Positions 44,954 through 56,727 of a stretch of DNA of 64,000 nucleotides are shown piece after piece. Position 1 is the stretch's first letter. The number at the start of each line of letters is the position of its first letter. The stretch comes from an uncultured Bacteroides sp. GTDB taxonomy: Bacteria; Bacteroidota; Bacteroidia; Bacteroidales; Bacteroidaceae. The stretch spans positions 35,969 through 99,968 of the forward strand of contig NZ_CABUHK010000009.1 in NCBI RefSeq assembly GCF_902491285.1. The letters run 5' to 3'. The notes below the pieces were generated by a model. It saw only the letters and a list, made by a program, of their open reading frames with translations. It made no database searches and was not told the origin of the DNA. A program made the position numbers and the translations under genes.

Positions 44954-45469
44954 ATGGAAAATATAAACATGAAATCCACTCAACTGGTTGCTGACTCTTA
45001 TAAGAGTTATCATCATTCCGTTTATCTTTATATCTATTATAAAATAGGTAAGGACGAAGAAGCAAAAGACCTGTCACAAGATGTCTTTTTGCGTTTGATG
45101 GACTATAAGCAGATATTGCGTCCGGAAACAGTGAAACATTTTATATTCGCGATTTGCCGGAATCTGGTAACGGACTATTTGCGTCGTTTTTACAAAGCTC
45201 AAGAAGTAACTTCCTATCTTTTCGACCGGATTCCTACTTGTACCAATGAAGTGGAGAGCCAGATTATTGCCAATAATCTATTGACATGTGAATGGGAGCG
45301 AGCCAAACAGCTTCCTGAACAACGTCGGAAGATTTATATCATGAGTCGTTTCGAAAATAAATCCTCGGCTGATATTGCCGCCCAATTGGGAATTTCTTCC
45401 CGTACGGTGGAAAACCACTTGTTTATCAGTCGGAAAGAAATCCGTGAGTATATTCAACAGTGTATCTAA
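44954..45469 (+). CDS. ECF sigma-70 factor (module B), no anti-sigma gene
   Basis: This 171-residue ECF sigma factor has region 2 DEEAKDLSQDVFLRLMDYK with FAICRNLVTDYLRRFYK, and region 4 SADIAAQLGISSRTVENHLFISRKEIREYIQQC. It is closely related to the module C factor at 59859 and more distantly to module A. SusC follows almost immediately, with no FecR-type anti-sigma gene between them. The gene lies downstream of the membrane AraC-type regulator with a shared dyad upstream. This suggests the regulator turns on the sigma gene, which then drives SusCD. An ATG at 44969 is an alternative start. Confidence 0.93.
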   Translation: MENINMKSTQLVADSYKSYHHSVYLYIYYKIGKDEEAKDLSQDVFLRLMDYKQILRPETVKHFIFAICRNLVTDYLRRFYKAQEVTSYLFDRIPTCTNEVESQIIANNLLTCEWERAKQLPEQRRKIYIMSRFENKSSADIAAQLGISSRTVENHLFISRKEIREYIQQCI

Positions 45470-45507
45470 TATTAGAATAAATAGTATAAATGTTAGTTTT
45501 AAATTTT

Positions 45508-48500
45508 ATGTATATGAAAAAAAATCTCTTCAGATTCTCATCGAGAAGATTTCTATTCTCTACGGTGATAGCCTCTGCTCTTGTAGCAGGTGCTCCGCAG
45601 GCGGTATTTGCCTATGTGGGAGAAGTACAGGTTGTTTCACAGACTGGGGCAATCAAAGGTAAAATCGTGGATTCCTATGGAGAACCTGTTATTGGTGCCA
45701 ATGTCAAAGTGAAAGGCACTACCAATGGTACGATAACGGATATGAATGGAAACTTTACTTTGAATAATGTATCAGGTGGTACGTTGGTGATTTCTTTTAT
45801 TGGTTATAAAACGTTGGAAGTTTCTGTAAAAGGGACGAATCTGGCTAAAATTATCATGCACGAAGATACAGAGGTGCTGGATGAAGTTGTCGTGGTAGGT
45901 TATGGTACTCAGAAAAAAGAATCGTTGACAGGCTCGGTAACAGTGGTCGACCAAAAACTTTTTAAGGACAAAGGTACAGTGGCCAATCCGCTTTCGGCTA
46001 TGCAAGGTCAGGTTCCGGGTTTACGCATCACTCGTTCGTCAGCTGCTCCCGGCGAAGAAGGATGGGGTGTCTCAATACGTGGCTCTGTATCGAAGAACAA
46101 GGTAGAACCTCTTTTGATTATTGACGGTGTACCGGCTAGTGGTGTAAGCGAGATGGCTCAACTCAATGCCGACGACATTGAAACCATTAACTTCCTGAAA
46201 GATGCTTCGGCTGCTATTTATGGTGCAAAAGCTGCGGGTGGTGTGATTTTGGTAACTACCAAACGTCCCGATGCCGGCAAAACCAAAGTGGAATATAGTG
46301 GTTCGGTTACACGTAAAATTGTGGGGTTGCAGCCTCGCATGATGAGTATGGACGAATGGACGGACGGTGTGCTCCAAGCCCGTTTGAATGACGGTTATGG
46401 CGAAGATGACAACTGGGTTCGCTATGCCCGTTTGGCGAAAGCGATGAAGGGGAGTTGGATTAACCTACATGGTGGAAACAATCCTGATGAAGATCCCATT
46501 CCGGGAGGATTTCGCGGTGTGGCTGACTTTGTGTTTCATGATATGAACTGGACTGATGTGCTGTGGGGAAATGCCACTTCTACCCAGCATAACCTCAGTG
46601 TAAGCGGAGGTTCGGAAAAATCGACCTATCGACTTTCGTTGGGTTATTTGAACGACCAAGGGACGCTGCAATGGGGGAACAACTCGAACGAACGCTATAA
46701 CGTACGTTTATTCAACAGTTTCAAGATAAACAACCGTATCAGCCTGGAAACCAATATGTCAGCCAGTCGTCAACATCAGGTGGCTCCTACACAGATCGGT
46801 AGTGTATTAGGTAGTAGCATCCCGCAGCCAGGGCTACCGGTTTCGACTATTGATGGCAAACCGTATGCGTGGGGAGGTATTCATACTCCTAACTGGTCGG
46901 CTGAATTGGGTGGCGACAACAAACTTGTGGTGACTACTATGAATGTGAACGAAATTTTGAAAGTGAACATTTTGGATGGCCTTGATTTTCAGGGTACTTT
47001 GGGGTACTCAACGAACAATGCGGCTCGTGACGAACAATATCTTTCGATTGATTGGTATCAATATGACGGTACACCGATTCAAAATGAGAACTCTCCCTAT
47101 CCCGCAAAAGAAAAATCATCGTATACTAAAAGTTCTGCGCGTACCGACAATTACACGGCATCAGCTTTCCTCACTTATAAGAAATTATTTGATGAGGTTC
47201 ACGACATATCGCTTATGGGAGGTGTTCAATACGACTATGTCGCTTACGATTATAGCGGTACCAAAGCAATGGACGTGGAAGCGGCAATCGAATCACTTAA
47301 TGGTAAAGGACAAATCTACATAGACAAGGTAGACCGTTGGGAAGAAGCCATTCTCTCTTATTTCGGTCGTTTGAATTATAACTATAAGTCGAGATATATG
47401 GTCGAGGTGAATGCTCGCTACGACGGCTCTTCGAAATTCTTGCCCAAGAATCGCTGGAACTTCTTCTGGGGCGCATCAGCCGGATGGCGTATCACTGAAG
47501 AAAAATTTATGGAGAACTTGCGTGACTATGTGAATGAACTGAAACTACGTGCTTCATATGGTGAGGTAGGTAACCAAAATGGTATCGGACGCTATGACGG
47601 CATCCAACTTTACAATTACAAATCGAACAATGGCGCTTTGTTGGGCAACTCGAAAGGAACATACGTAGAATCTGCCGGACTGGTGAGCACTGTGCGTACT
47701 TGGGAACGTATCTACAACTATAATTTAGGTATTGACTTCGGATTCCTCAACAATCGTCTTACGGGTACGTTTGAGGTCTTTAAAAAGAAAAACGACAATA
47801 TGCTGGTTTCGCGTCTGCACCCCGGTGTCTTGGGTGGAACTGCTCCCAGTACTAATAGCGGTAAGTTTGAAGCCAATGGTTACGATGCCAGCTTGACTTG
47901 GCGTGACAAGATAGGCGGTTTTAACTACCACGTTGGCGGTACATTAACCTATATGACCAACAAACTCGTCGATGGAGGTAACATCGTGATAAGCGCAGGT
48001 TATAACGAAGCTGTGAATGGTTATCCGCTCAATTCGGTATTTGGCTACCGTTATGTGGGTAAAGTACAAAACCAAGACCAATTGGACTATTATGTGGACA
48101 AATATGTGGGCAGCAACTCTATCTCCCTACCTGCCAACTTGCGTTTGGGCGACCACATGTATGAAGATGTGAACAAAGACGGCAAACTGACACAAGACGA
48201 CCTTGTATTTCTCGGTTCCGACGACCCCAAATATTCGTTCTCGTTTAATTTAGGATGCGAATGGAAAGGATTTGATTTCAATACCGTGTTCCAAGGTGTG
48301 GGCAAGCGTACCATCTATCGTGAAATTGACTCTTGGAAAGTGCCTTTCAAAGCTATTTGGCTGAACACTACCAACCAGTCGGTAGGCAATGTATGGAGTC
48401 CCGAAACTCCCAATAACCATTTCCCGACTTATTCAAACAGTAATGACATTAATAACTATAACTACATTCCATCTACCTGGTCGGCCGATAATGGTGCTTA

Positions 48501-48723
48501 CCTGCGTCTCAAAGAGGTTGTACTAGGTTACACATTGCCAAAGGCATGGATAAATAAGAGTGGTTTCATCAGTAACTTACGTATTTATGTATCGGGTGCC
48601 GACTTGTGGGAAAAATCGTATATCACCGATGGTTGGGATCCCGAAGCTACCCGTAAGGTAGAAAAAAAGCAACGCTATCCGTTTAACCGCACCGTGACTT
48701 TCGGTGTGAATGCCACATTCTAA
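45508..48723 (+). CDS. SusC-like TonB-dependent transporter (module B)
   Basis: This protein of about 1071 residues starts at ATG 45508 (MYMKKNLFRFS) in an AAATTTTATG context like the other SusC genes; 45490 is less likely. After the signal peptide there is a CarboxypepD_reg-like domain (IKGKIVDSYGEPVIGANVKV), then DEVVVVGYGTQKKESLTGS and the plug with PLLIIDGVPASG and NFLKDASAAIYGAKAAGGVILVTTKR. The barrel ends TVTFGVNATF. No STN domain is present. It is close to the module C SusC (60502) through most of its length. Codon use in the gene, with many CAA and TCG codons, differs from module A. It would import oligosaccharides produced by the surface lyase and GH2. Confidence 0.97.
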   Translation: MYMKKNLFRFSSRRFLFSTVIASALVAGAPQAVFAYVGEVQVVSQTGAIKGKIVDSYGEPVIGANVKVKGTTNGTITDMNGNFTLNNVSGGTLVISFIGYKTLEVSVKGTNLAKIIMHEDTEVLDEVVVVGYGTQKKESLTGSVTVVDQKLFKDKGTVANPLSAMQGQVPGLRITRSSAAPGEEGWGVSIRGSVSKNKVEPLLIIDGVPASGVSEMAQLNADDIETINFLKDASAAIYGAKAAGGVILVTTKRPDAGKTKVEYSGSVTRKIVGLQPRMMSMDEWTDGVLQARLNDGYGEDDNWVRYARLAKAMKGSWINLHGGNNPDEDPIPGGFRGVADFVFHDMNWTDVLWGNATSTQHNLSVSGGSEKSTYRLSLGYLNDQGTLQWGNNSNERYNVRLFNSFKINNRISLETNMSASRQHQVAPTQIGSVLGSSIPQPGLPVSTIDGKPYAWGGIHTPNWSAELGGDNKLVVTTMNVNEILKVNILDGLDFQGTLGYSTNNAARDEQYLSIDWYQYDGTPIQNENSPYPAKEKSSYTKSSARTDNYTASAFLTYKKLFDEVHDISLMGGVQYDYVAYDYSGTKAMDVEAAIESLNGKGQIYIDKVDRWEEAILSYFGRLNYNYKSRYMVEVNARYDGSSKFLPKNRWNFFWGASAGWRITEEKFMENLRDYVNELKLRASYGEVGNQNGIGRYDGIQLYNYKSNNGALLGNSKGTYVESAGLVSTVRTWERIYNYNLGIDFGFLNNRLTGTFEVFKKKNDNMLVSRLHPGVLGGTAPSTNSGKFEANGYDASLTWRDKIGGFNYHVGGTLTYMTNKLVDGGNIVISAGYNEAVNGYPLNSVFGYRYVGKVQNQDQLDYYVDKYVGSNSISLPANLRLGDHMYEDVNKDGKLTQDDLVFLGSDDPKYSFSFNLGCEWKGFDFNTVFQGVGKRTIYREIDSWKVPFKAIWLNTTNQSVGNVWSPETPNNHFPTYSNSNDINNYNYIPSTWSADNGAYLRLKEVVLGYTLPKAWINKSGFISNLRIYVSGADLWEKSYITDGWDPEATRKVEKKQRYPFNRTVTFGVNATF

Positions 48724-48750
48724 TTTTTATTCTTAATATTGAAGATAACA

Positions 48751-50472
48751 ATGAAAAAAATAGCATATATTTTAGGAATTATTTGCGCCATGACCATGCA
48801 GTCGTGTTTAGACCTTGAGCCCAAGACGCAATTGGCGGATACCAATTATTGGAAGTCGCCCGAACACTTCAAACTTTTTGCCACCCAGTTCTACGGCTGG
48901 TCGGCCGACTTTCGATGGCTCGATGACAGTCAGCATGCTGATATTCGATCGGACTTGTTTGCCGGTAGCACGGTGAACATCTATAGTAACGGAACGAACA
49001 GTATTCCGTCGTCTGACAAGCATTATACCGACAATTACAATCGTATTCGTCAAGCCAACACCTTGTTGCAACAGGCTGATGCATATGACCAACCAGCCGA
49101 CATCGCCATTTCAGTGGGGGAGGCCCGTTTCTTCCGTGCTTATTGTTACTTCGAGTTGTTGCAGGCCTACGGTGACCTTATCATTACCCGCACGCCGCTC
49201 GACATCGACTCGCCTGAGATGCAGAAGGCCCGCAATCCTCGTACCGAGGTAGCTGACTTTATCATTGACGACTTGAAAGAAGCCGCTAAACTATTACCTG
49301 TTGATAAGGCTATCAGTAGCAGCGACAAAGGTCGTCTCTCCAGCGAAGCTGCTTTGGCATTTCTTTCGCGGGTAGCCCTTTATGAAGGTACATGGGAGAA
49401 ATTTCATACTGGCGGTCAAAATACCGAACGTACAAAAGATTTGCTCAATACCGCAGCACAGGCGGCTCATGATGTAATAGAGGGCGGAGCATTCGAACTT
49501 TTTGCTCCTCAAGAATTGGGTACGGAAGCCTATAAATATCTCTTTATCTTGGAGAATGAAAAGTCGAATCCTGCCAGTATCAATAAAACAGGTAATAAAG
49601 AGTATATCTTTACCCGCCGCCACGATCCTGTTATCAATTCTATCGGCTTCAACATCACACAAGGGCGTTTGGGCAATGCCTTGTATGTTACTCGTAAAAT
49701 GGCTAATATGTATCTGCAAAGCAATGGATTGCCTATCAATCCTCAAACGTGGAATTATACGAAAATGGATGATGAATATAAAAATCGCGACAACCGCATG
49801 AACAATCAGCTTATGGTGCCCGGACAAACTTACTGGGGTACAAGCGGCGGACGCATCGATTGGAGCGGCAATGCTGCCGAAATAGCCAATGCCTCGCATA
49901 GGAACTTCATACCTCAAACGGGTACAGGGTACTTTCCTCACAAGTGGTGCTGCGAACGCGACGGAGTGCCTACCGGTATGGAAGCCTATGACTTCCCCGT
50001 CATCCGCTATGCCGAGGTACTGCTGAACTATGCCGAAGCCGTGTTTGAACGCGATGGACAAATATCGGATGAAGACTTAGCCATCAGCTTGAACCTGACA
50101 CGCAAACGCATCAACCCCGAAATGCCTGACTTGACTAACGACTTTGTTACGGCAAATAGTCTGGATATGCGCACAGAAATTCGTCGTGAGCGCACCATCG
50201 AATTTTTTGATGAGAATTTCCGCATTGATGATCTGAAGCGTTGGAAAACGGCCGAAGACGAAATGCCGATGAACCTCACTGGGGTGAAGTGGAAAGGTAC
50301 CGATTTTGAAAACAGATGGCCTGATGCTTCTTTTAAGGACAAAGATGGCGAAGGTTGCATTATCCACGAAAAAGGACGCAACTGGCACGAAAAGCATTAC
50401 TTGTTGCCACTGCCCACCGACCAACTCAAACTGAACTCCAACTTGAAACAAAATCCGGGTTGGAATCAATAA
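48751..50472 (+). CDS. SusD-like glycan-binding lipoprotein (module B)
   Basis: This 573-residue protein begins MKKIAYILGIICAMTMQSC with lipobox MQSC. The SusD helical features are EARFFRAYCYFELLQAYGDLIITRTP, VIRYAEVLLNYAEAVFERDG and MRTEIRRERTIEFFDENFRIDDLKRW, ending LNSNLKQNPGWNQ. It pairs with the SusC ending 27 bp upstream. Its start region is clearly homologous to the truncated SusD at the window end (DLEPKTQLAD against DLDPQDQLAD, and both have NFYGW/QFYGW). By rough hand count it uses CAA for glutamine more than CAG (about 14 to 8), while SusD of module A uses mostly CAG (about 3 to 11). Confidence 0.95.
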   Translation: MKKIAYILGIICAMTMQSCLDLEPKTQLADTNYWKSPEHFKLFATQFYGWSADFRWLDDSQHADIRSDLFAGSTVNIYSNGTNSIPSSDKHYTDNYNRIRQANTLLQQADAYDQPADIAISVGEARFFRAYCYFELLQAYGDLIITRTPLDIDSPEMQKARNPRTEVADFIIDDLKEAAKLLPVDKAISSSDKGRLSSEAALAFLSRVALYEGTWEKFHTGGQNTERTKDLLNTAAQAAHDVIEGGAFELFAPQELGTEAYKYLFILENEKSNPASINKTGNKEYIFTRRHDPVINSIGFNITQGRLGNALYVTRKMANMYLQSNGLPINPQTWNYTKMDDEYKNRDNRMNNQLMVPGQTYWGTSGGRIDWSGNAAEIANASHRNFIPQTGTGYFPHKWCCERDGVPTGMEAYDFPVIRYAEVLLNYAEAVFERDGQISDEDLAISLNLTRKRINPEMPDLTNDFVTANSLDMRTEIRRERTIEFFDENFRIDDLKRWKTAEDEMPMNLTGVKWKGTDFENRWPDASFKDKDGEGCIIHEKGRNWHEKHYLLPLPTDQLKLNSNLKQNPGWNQ

Positions 50473-50506
50473 TCCATTCATTATTCATTTATAAAGTAAT
50501 CGAATT

Positions 50507-51970
50507 ATGACATACAAAAATATACTTCAAAAGGGTGCGTTTGCAGCACTGATGACGGCTGGTTTAGTGATGACCGTTTCGTGCAATGATGACGATGTAT
50601 CCCCTGTTTTAGAAGAAAGAGTACTCGTTAAGGAAATCAACCTTGAAGTGACTCCCGAACTGCCTCTGTTGATAGGCACTGACACTTTGATAAAATATAC
50701 CGTAGGTCCTAATGAGGCTTTCAACAAAGAGGTGGTATGGAAATCGACTGTACCTGATGTGGCTACCGTAGATGCCGAAGGACGCATTACGGCAGTGAAG
50801 GCAGGTAGCACGGTAATTTCGGCTAAGCCGGCTGTGGGCTATTCTGCTACTTCGACCATCAATGTGAAGGTGGTAAACGAAATTATTCACATCACTGACA
50901 TCAATCTCACTAACGAAGAACTCGAAGTGTTTGTAACCTCGACTTTGCCACTCACTTGGCAGACTACCCCGGCCGACCCCACTTACCCTGGCTTGATTTG
51001 GAAAAGCCTTACTCCCGATAAAGCCACTGTCAATGAAAAAGGCGAGGTGAAGGGTATAGCCGAAGGAAAGGCACGCATCCAAGTTATCGCTACCGATGAC
51101 AAACATTTCACGAAAGAGTTTGAAATAAAGGTGAAGCCTATTATCTATATCGAAAGTATGGAATTTGTGAAAGAATCAGACAAACTGGCCTTAGGCGAAA
51201 CTTACACTCCGCAGATGAATGTAACGCCGATAGATGCTACGCTTTCGTACATCGCATGGGAAAGCAGTAAGCCGGATGTTGTAGAGATTGACGAAAAAGG
51301 CCGGTTCGTGGCGAAGGCTTATGGCAATGCAGTGATTACCGCTCTGGCTGACTATGGTGACGGTAAACCTGTCAAAGCTACGATGAGTGTCAACGTAAGC
51401 GAAGGTTTAATGAACGACCAGTTTACCATTGAGAACATCTGGCAGCCGTTCGGCAACTTTACCCACCGGGAATTTGAATGGATGGAGAATGACGGAGTAC
51501 TTCGTATTTTCCCCGGTGAAGATAAGGCTTACAAAGCTGTCCGCATTTGCCGCACCGGTGGTTTTGGGTTTAACGTAACCAACTATCCCATTTTGGCCTT
51601 TAAAGTGAAATTCCCCCAAAATGTGTTCGAAGCATCGACAGGTATAGAGTGGTATCTCGACATTTGGGGTGGAAGTGGCATTACCGTAGCCGGTAAATAT
51701 GGCGAAGATACCGATAAAGGAAAAAATGCCATGACTGTGGTAGATTGCGGTGAATACAAAGTATTCTATGCTGATTTCACGAAGAAATTCCTCGGCAAAA
51801 ACCAACAGTATATGCCTACCTCATTGACGAAGTACGACACGGTGGAACTTCAAATTTGGAAAATCTGGTATGAAGCCAATGAAACAGGCAGCATCTATGT
51901 GGATTGGATAAAGACTTTCGAATCGGAACAAGAACTGAAAAATTTGATAAAGAACGAAAGTGGCAAATAA
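50507..51970 (+). CDS. Surface glycan-binding lipoprotein with three Big_2-like domains (module B)
   Basis: This 487-residue lipoprotein has its signal peptide ending near VMTVSC. Three bacterial Ig-like (Big_2) repeats are recognisable by their W-x-S and T/A-V-x-x-x-G-x-x-x-A/G-x-x-x-G pattern: VVWKSTVPDVATVDAEGRITAV, LIWKSLTPDKATVNEKGEV and IAWESSKPDVVEIDEKGRF. The C-terminal 180 residues form a jelly-roll-like domain ending SIYVDWIKTFES, resembling the DUF4979 or CBM-like ends of Bacteroides binding proteins. It takes the place of the TIG-type binders of module A: same operon position, different stalk fold. Function is inferred from this. Confidence 0.82.
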   Translation: MTYKNILQKGAFAALMTAGLVMTVSCNDDDVSPVLEERVLVKEINLEVTPELPLLIGTDTLIKYTVGPNEAFNKEVVWKSTVPDVATVDAEGRITAVKAGSTVISAKPAVGYSATSTINVKVVNEIIHITDINLTNEELEVFVTSTLPLTWQTTPADPTYPGLIWKSLTPDKATVNEKGEVKGIAEGKARIQVIATDDKHFTKEFEIKVKPIIYIESMEFVKESDKLALGETYTPQMNVTPIDATLSYIAWESSKPDVVEIDEKGRFVAKAYGNAVITALADYGDGKPVKATMSVNVSEGLMNDQFTIENIWQPFGNFTHREFEWMENDGVLRIFPGEDKAYKAVRICRTGGFGFNVTNYPILAFKVKFPQNVFEASTGIEWYLDIWGGSGITVAGKYGEDTDKGKNAMTVVDCGEYKVFYADFTKKFLGKNQQYMPTSLTKYDTVELQIWKIWYEANETGSIYVDWIKTFESEQELKNLIKNESGK

Positions 51971-52023
51971 TTGCATCTACTTTCTCTGGAAACTGATTGA
52001 ATAACAAAATGAAAATTGAATGT

Positions 52024-53289
52024 ATGAAGAATCTGATTTATACCTTCGTAGGCAGCGTAATGCTTGTGTTGCTGACCAGTTGTAGTGTTGAGTTCGAGAA
52101 CGGAACTCCCGAACCATGGCAACGTGAAATCAACCCCAATGAAAATTATGAGTACACCATCAAGCACCCTTGCCTGGTGAATACCGAAGCCGACTTTGAA
52201 CGCGCACGCCGTAAAGTGAACGAACGTGCCGAACCTTGGATAAGCGGTTGGCAAAAATTGTGCGAAAGCCGATTTGCCCAACTGAGTTACAACTCAAACC
52301 CTCAAGAAGAAATTGTGCGCCACTCGAAAGGAGGAAACTTTAATACGGCCGCTTTTGATGCCGGTGCCGCTTATCAGTTGGCTGTACGCTGGAAAATTTC
52401 AGGAGACGAAGATTATGCCAAGGCAGCTATTAAAATTCTGAACGGATGGGCTAAGACTTGTAAGGGGGTGAATTATAAAACATGGCCCGACGACAGCCAT
52501 CGCCTGCTTGCCGCCGGATTTATCGGATACCAGTTTGCTGCTCCCGCTGAATTGATGCGGGATTACGAAGGCTGGAAAACCGAAGATTTTGAAGTATTCA
52601 AGAAATGGATGGATAAAACTTTCTATCCCATTTGTGATGATTTTTTGGATAACCATTTTAATTCTTCAGCCATTTCGGGCTGGATGAGTTGGGATTTGCC
52701 TGCCATGCTCACTATTCTTTCTATCGGTGTGCTGAATGATGACGATGCCAAGATTAAACAAGCTTTGGAGTTTTTCTATCACGGAAAAGGTATGGGGTGT
52801 ATTGAATGGTCGGTGAAAGGTATGCACGAGGATCCTGCAGGAAAAGTGAAAGGCAGACATTTGGCACAGAGCCAAGAAATGGGACGCGACCAGGGACACG
52901 CTACTCTCAACGTAGGCTTACATGCTTACTTCTGTCGTACAGCCTATAACTTGGGTATTGATCTTTTTGCTTACAACGACAACATCATTCTCGACCTTTG
53001 CGAATATACAGCTAAGTACAACTTAACTTCGACCGAAGATGTGGAAATGCCTTTCGAACCTTACTATCACCCTAAATACGGTTGGCATGAGAAGGTGTCG
53101 GTCGACGGTAAGGGGCGTGCCCGTCCGGGATGGGAACTCCTTTACAACCATTATGCCAAGGTGAAAGGTCTGAATGCTCCATATTCGCAAGCTTTTGCCG
53201 AAAAAGAACGTCCTGAAGGGTATGGTGAGCGTGGTACTGCCGAAGCCGGTGATTTAGGGTTTGGAACTTTATTGTATACTGAAGAATAA
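52024..53289 (+). CDS. PL38-like alginate-lyase-superfamily polysaccharide lyase (copy B)
   Basis: This protein of about 421 residues begins MKNLIYTFVGSVMLVLLTSC (lipobox LTSC); upstream in-frame starts at 51997 and 52009 would put extra residues before the signal. Helical toroid motifs parallel those of the lyase at 15658: HPCLVNTEADFERARRKV, AVRWKISGDEDYAKAAIKILNGWAKTC, APAELMRDYEGWKTEDFEVFKKWM and QEMGRDQGH (284-292). It ends RPGWELLYNHYAKVKG and GFGTLLYTEE. PL38 members cleave uronate chains such as glucuronan or alginate, and the specificity here is unknown. It is the last gene of the SusC-SusD-binder-lyase set, followed by a terminator-like hairpin. Confidence 0.78.
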   Translation: MKNLIYTFVGSVMLVLLTSCSVEFENGTPEPWQREINPNENYEYTIKHPCLVNTEADFERARRKVNERAEPWISGWQKLCESRFAQLSYNSNPQEEIVRHSKGGNFNTAAFDAGAAYQLAVRWKISGDEDYAKAAIKILNGWAKTCKGVNYKTWPDDSHRLLAAGFIGYQFAAPAELMRDYEGWKTEDFEVFKKWMDKTFYPICDDFLDNHFNSSAISGWMSWDLPAMLTILSIGVLNDDDAKIKQALEFFYHGKGMGCIEWSVKGMHEDPAGKVKGRHLAQSQEMGRDQGHATLNVGLHAYFCRTAYNLGIDLFAYNDNIILDLCEYTAKYNLTSTEDVEMPFEPYYHPKYGWHEKVSVDGKGRARPGWELLYNHYAKVKGLNAPYSQAFAEKERPEGYGERGTAEAGDLGFGTLLYTEE

Positions 53290-53314
53290 CTTTTTGAGAT
53301 TTTCCTACAGATTT

Positions 53315-56541
<3,227 letters not shown>

Positions 56542-56598
56542 GACTGTTATTAAAGCAGGTGCAAATAAAATTTTCAATAGCATTGAGTAAATAATCAC

Positions 56599-56652
56599 GC
56601 CCCTTCGTATTTGTTTGTCATATACAACAAATACGAAGGGGCTACTTTTTTA
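56599..56652. terminator. Very strong terminator with 17-bp perfect stem
   Basis: GCCCCTTCGTATTTGTT (56599-56615) is perfectly complementary to 56626-56642 around a 10-base loop, followed by TACTTTTTT. It isolates module B from module C. Confidence 0.93.
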
Positions 56653-56727
56653 GGAAAAGGAATGTGCTCTTTTGGAGATTTTTATGTATGTTTGTCACAT
56701 GTTTAATATGAAAGGAAGCAGTTGTAA

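Noticed and set aside
49294..50061. 255-codon minus-strand open frame inside the module B SusD gene
   Set aside because: Fully covered by SusD on the plus strand, which has intact signatures; no promoter or family evidence for the antisense frame.
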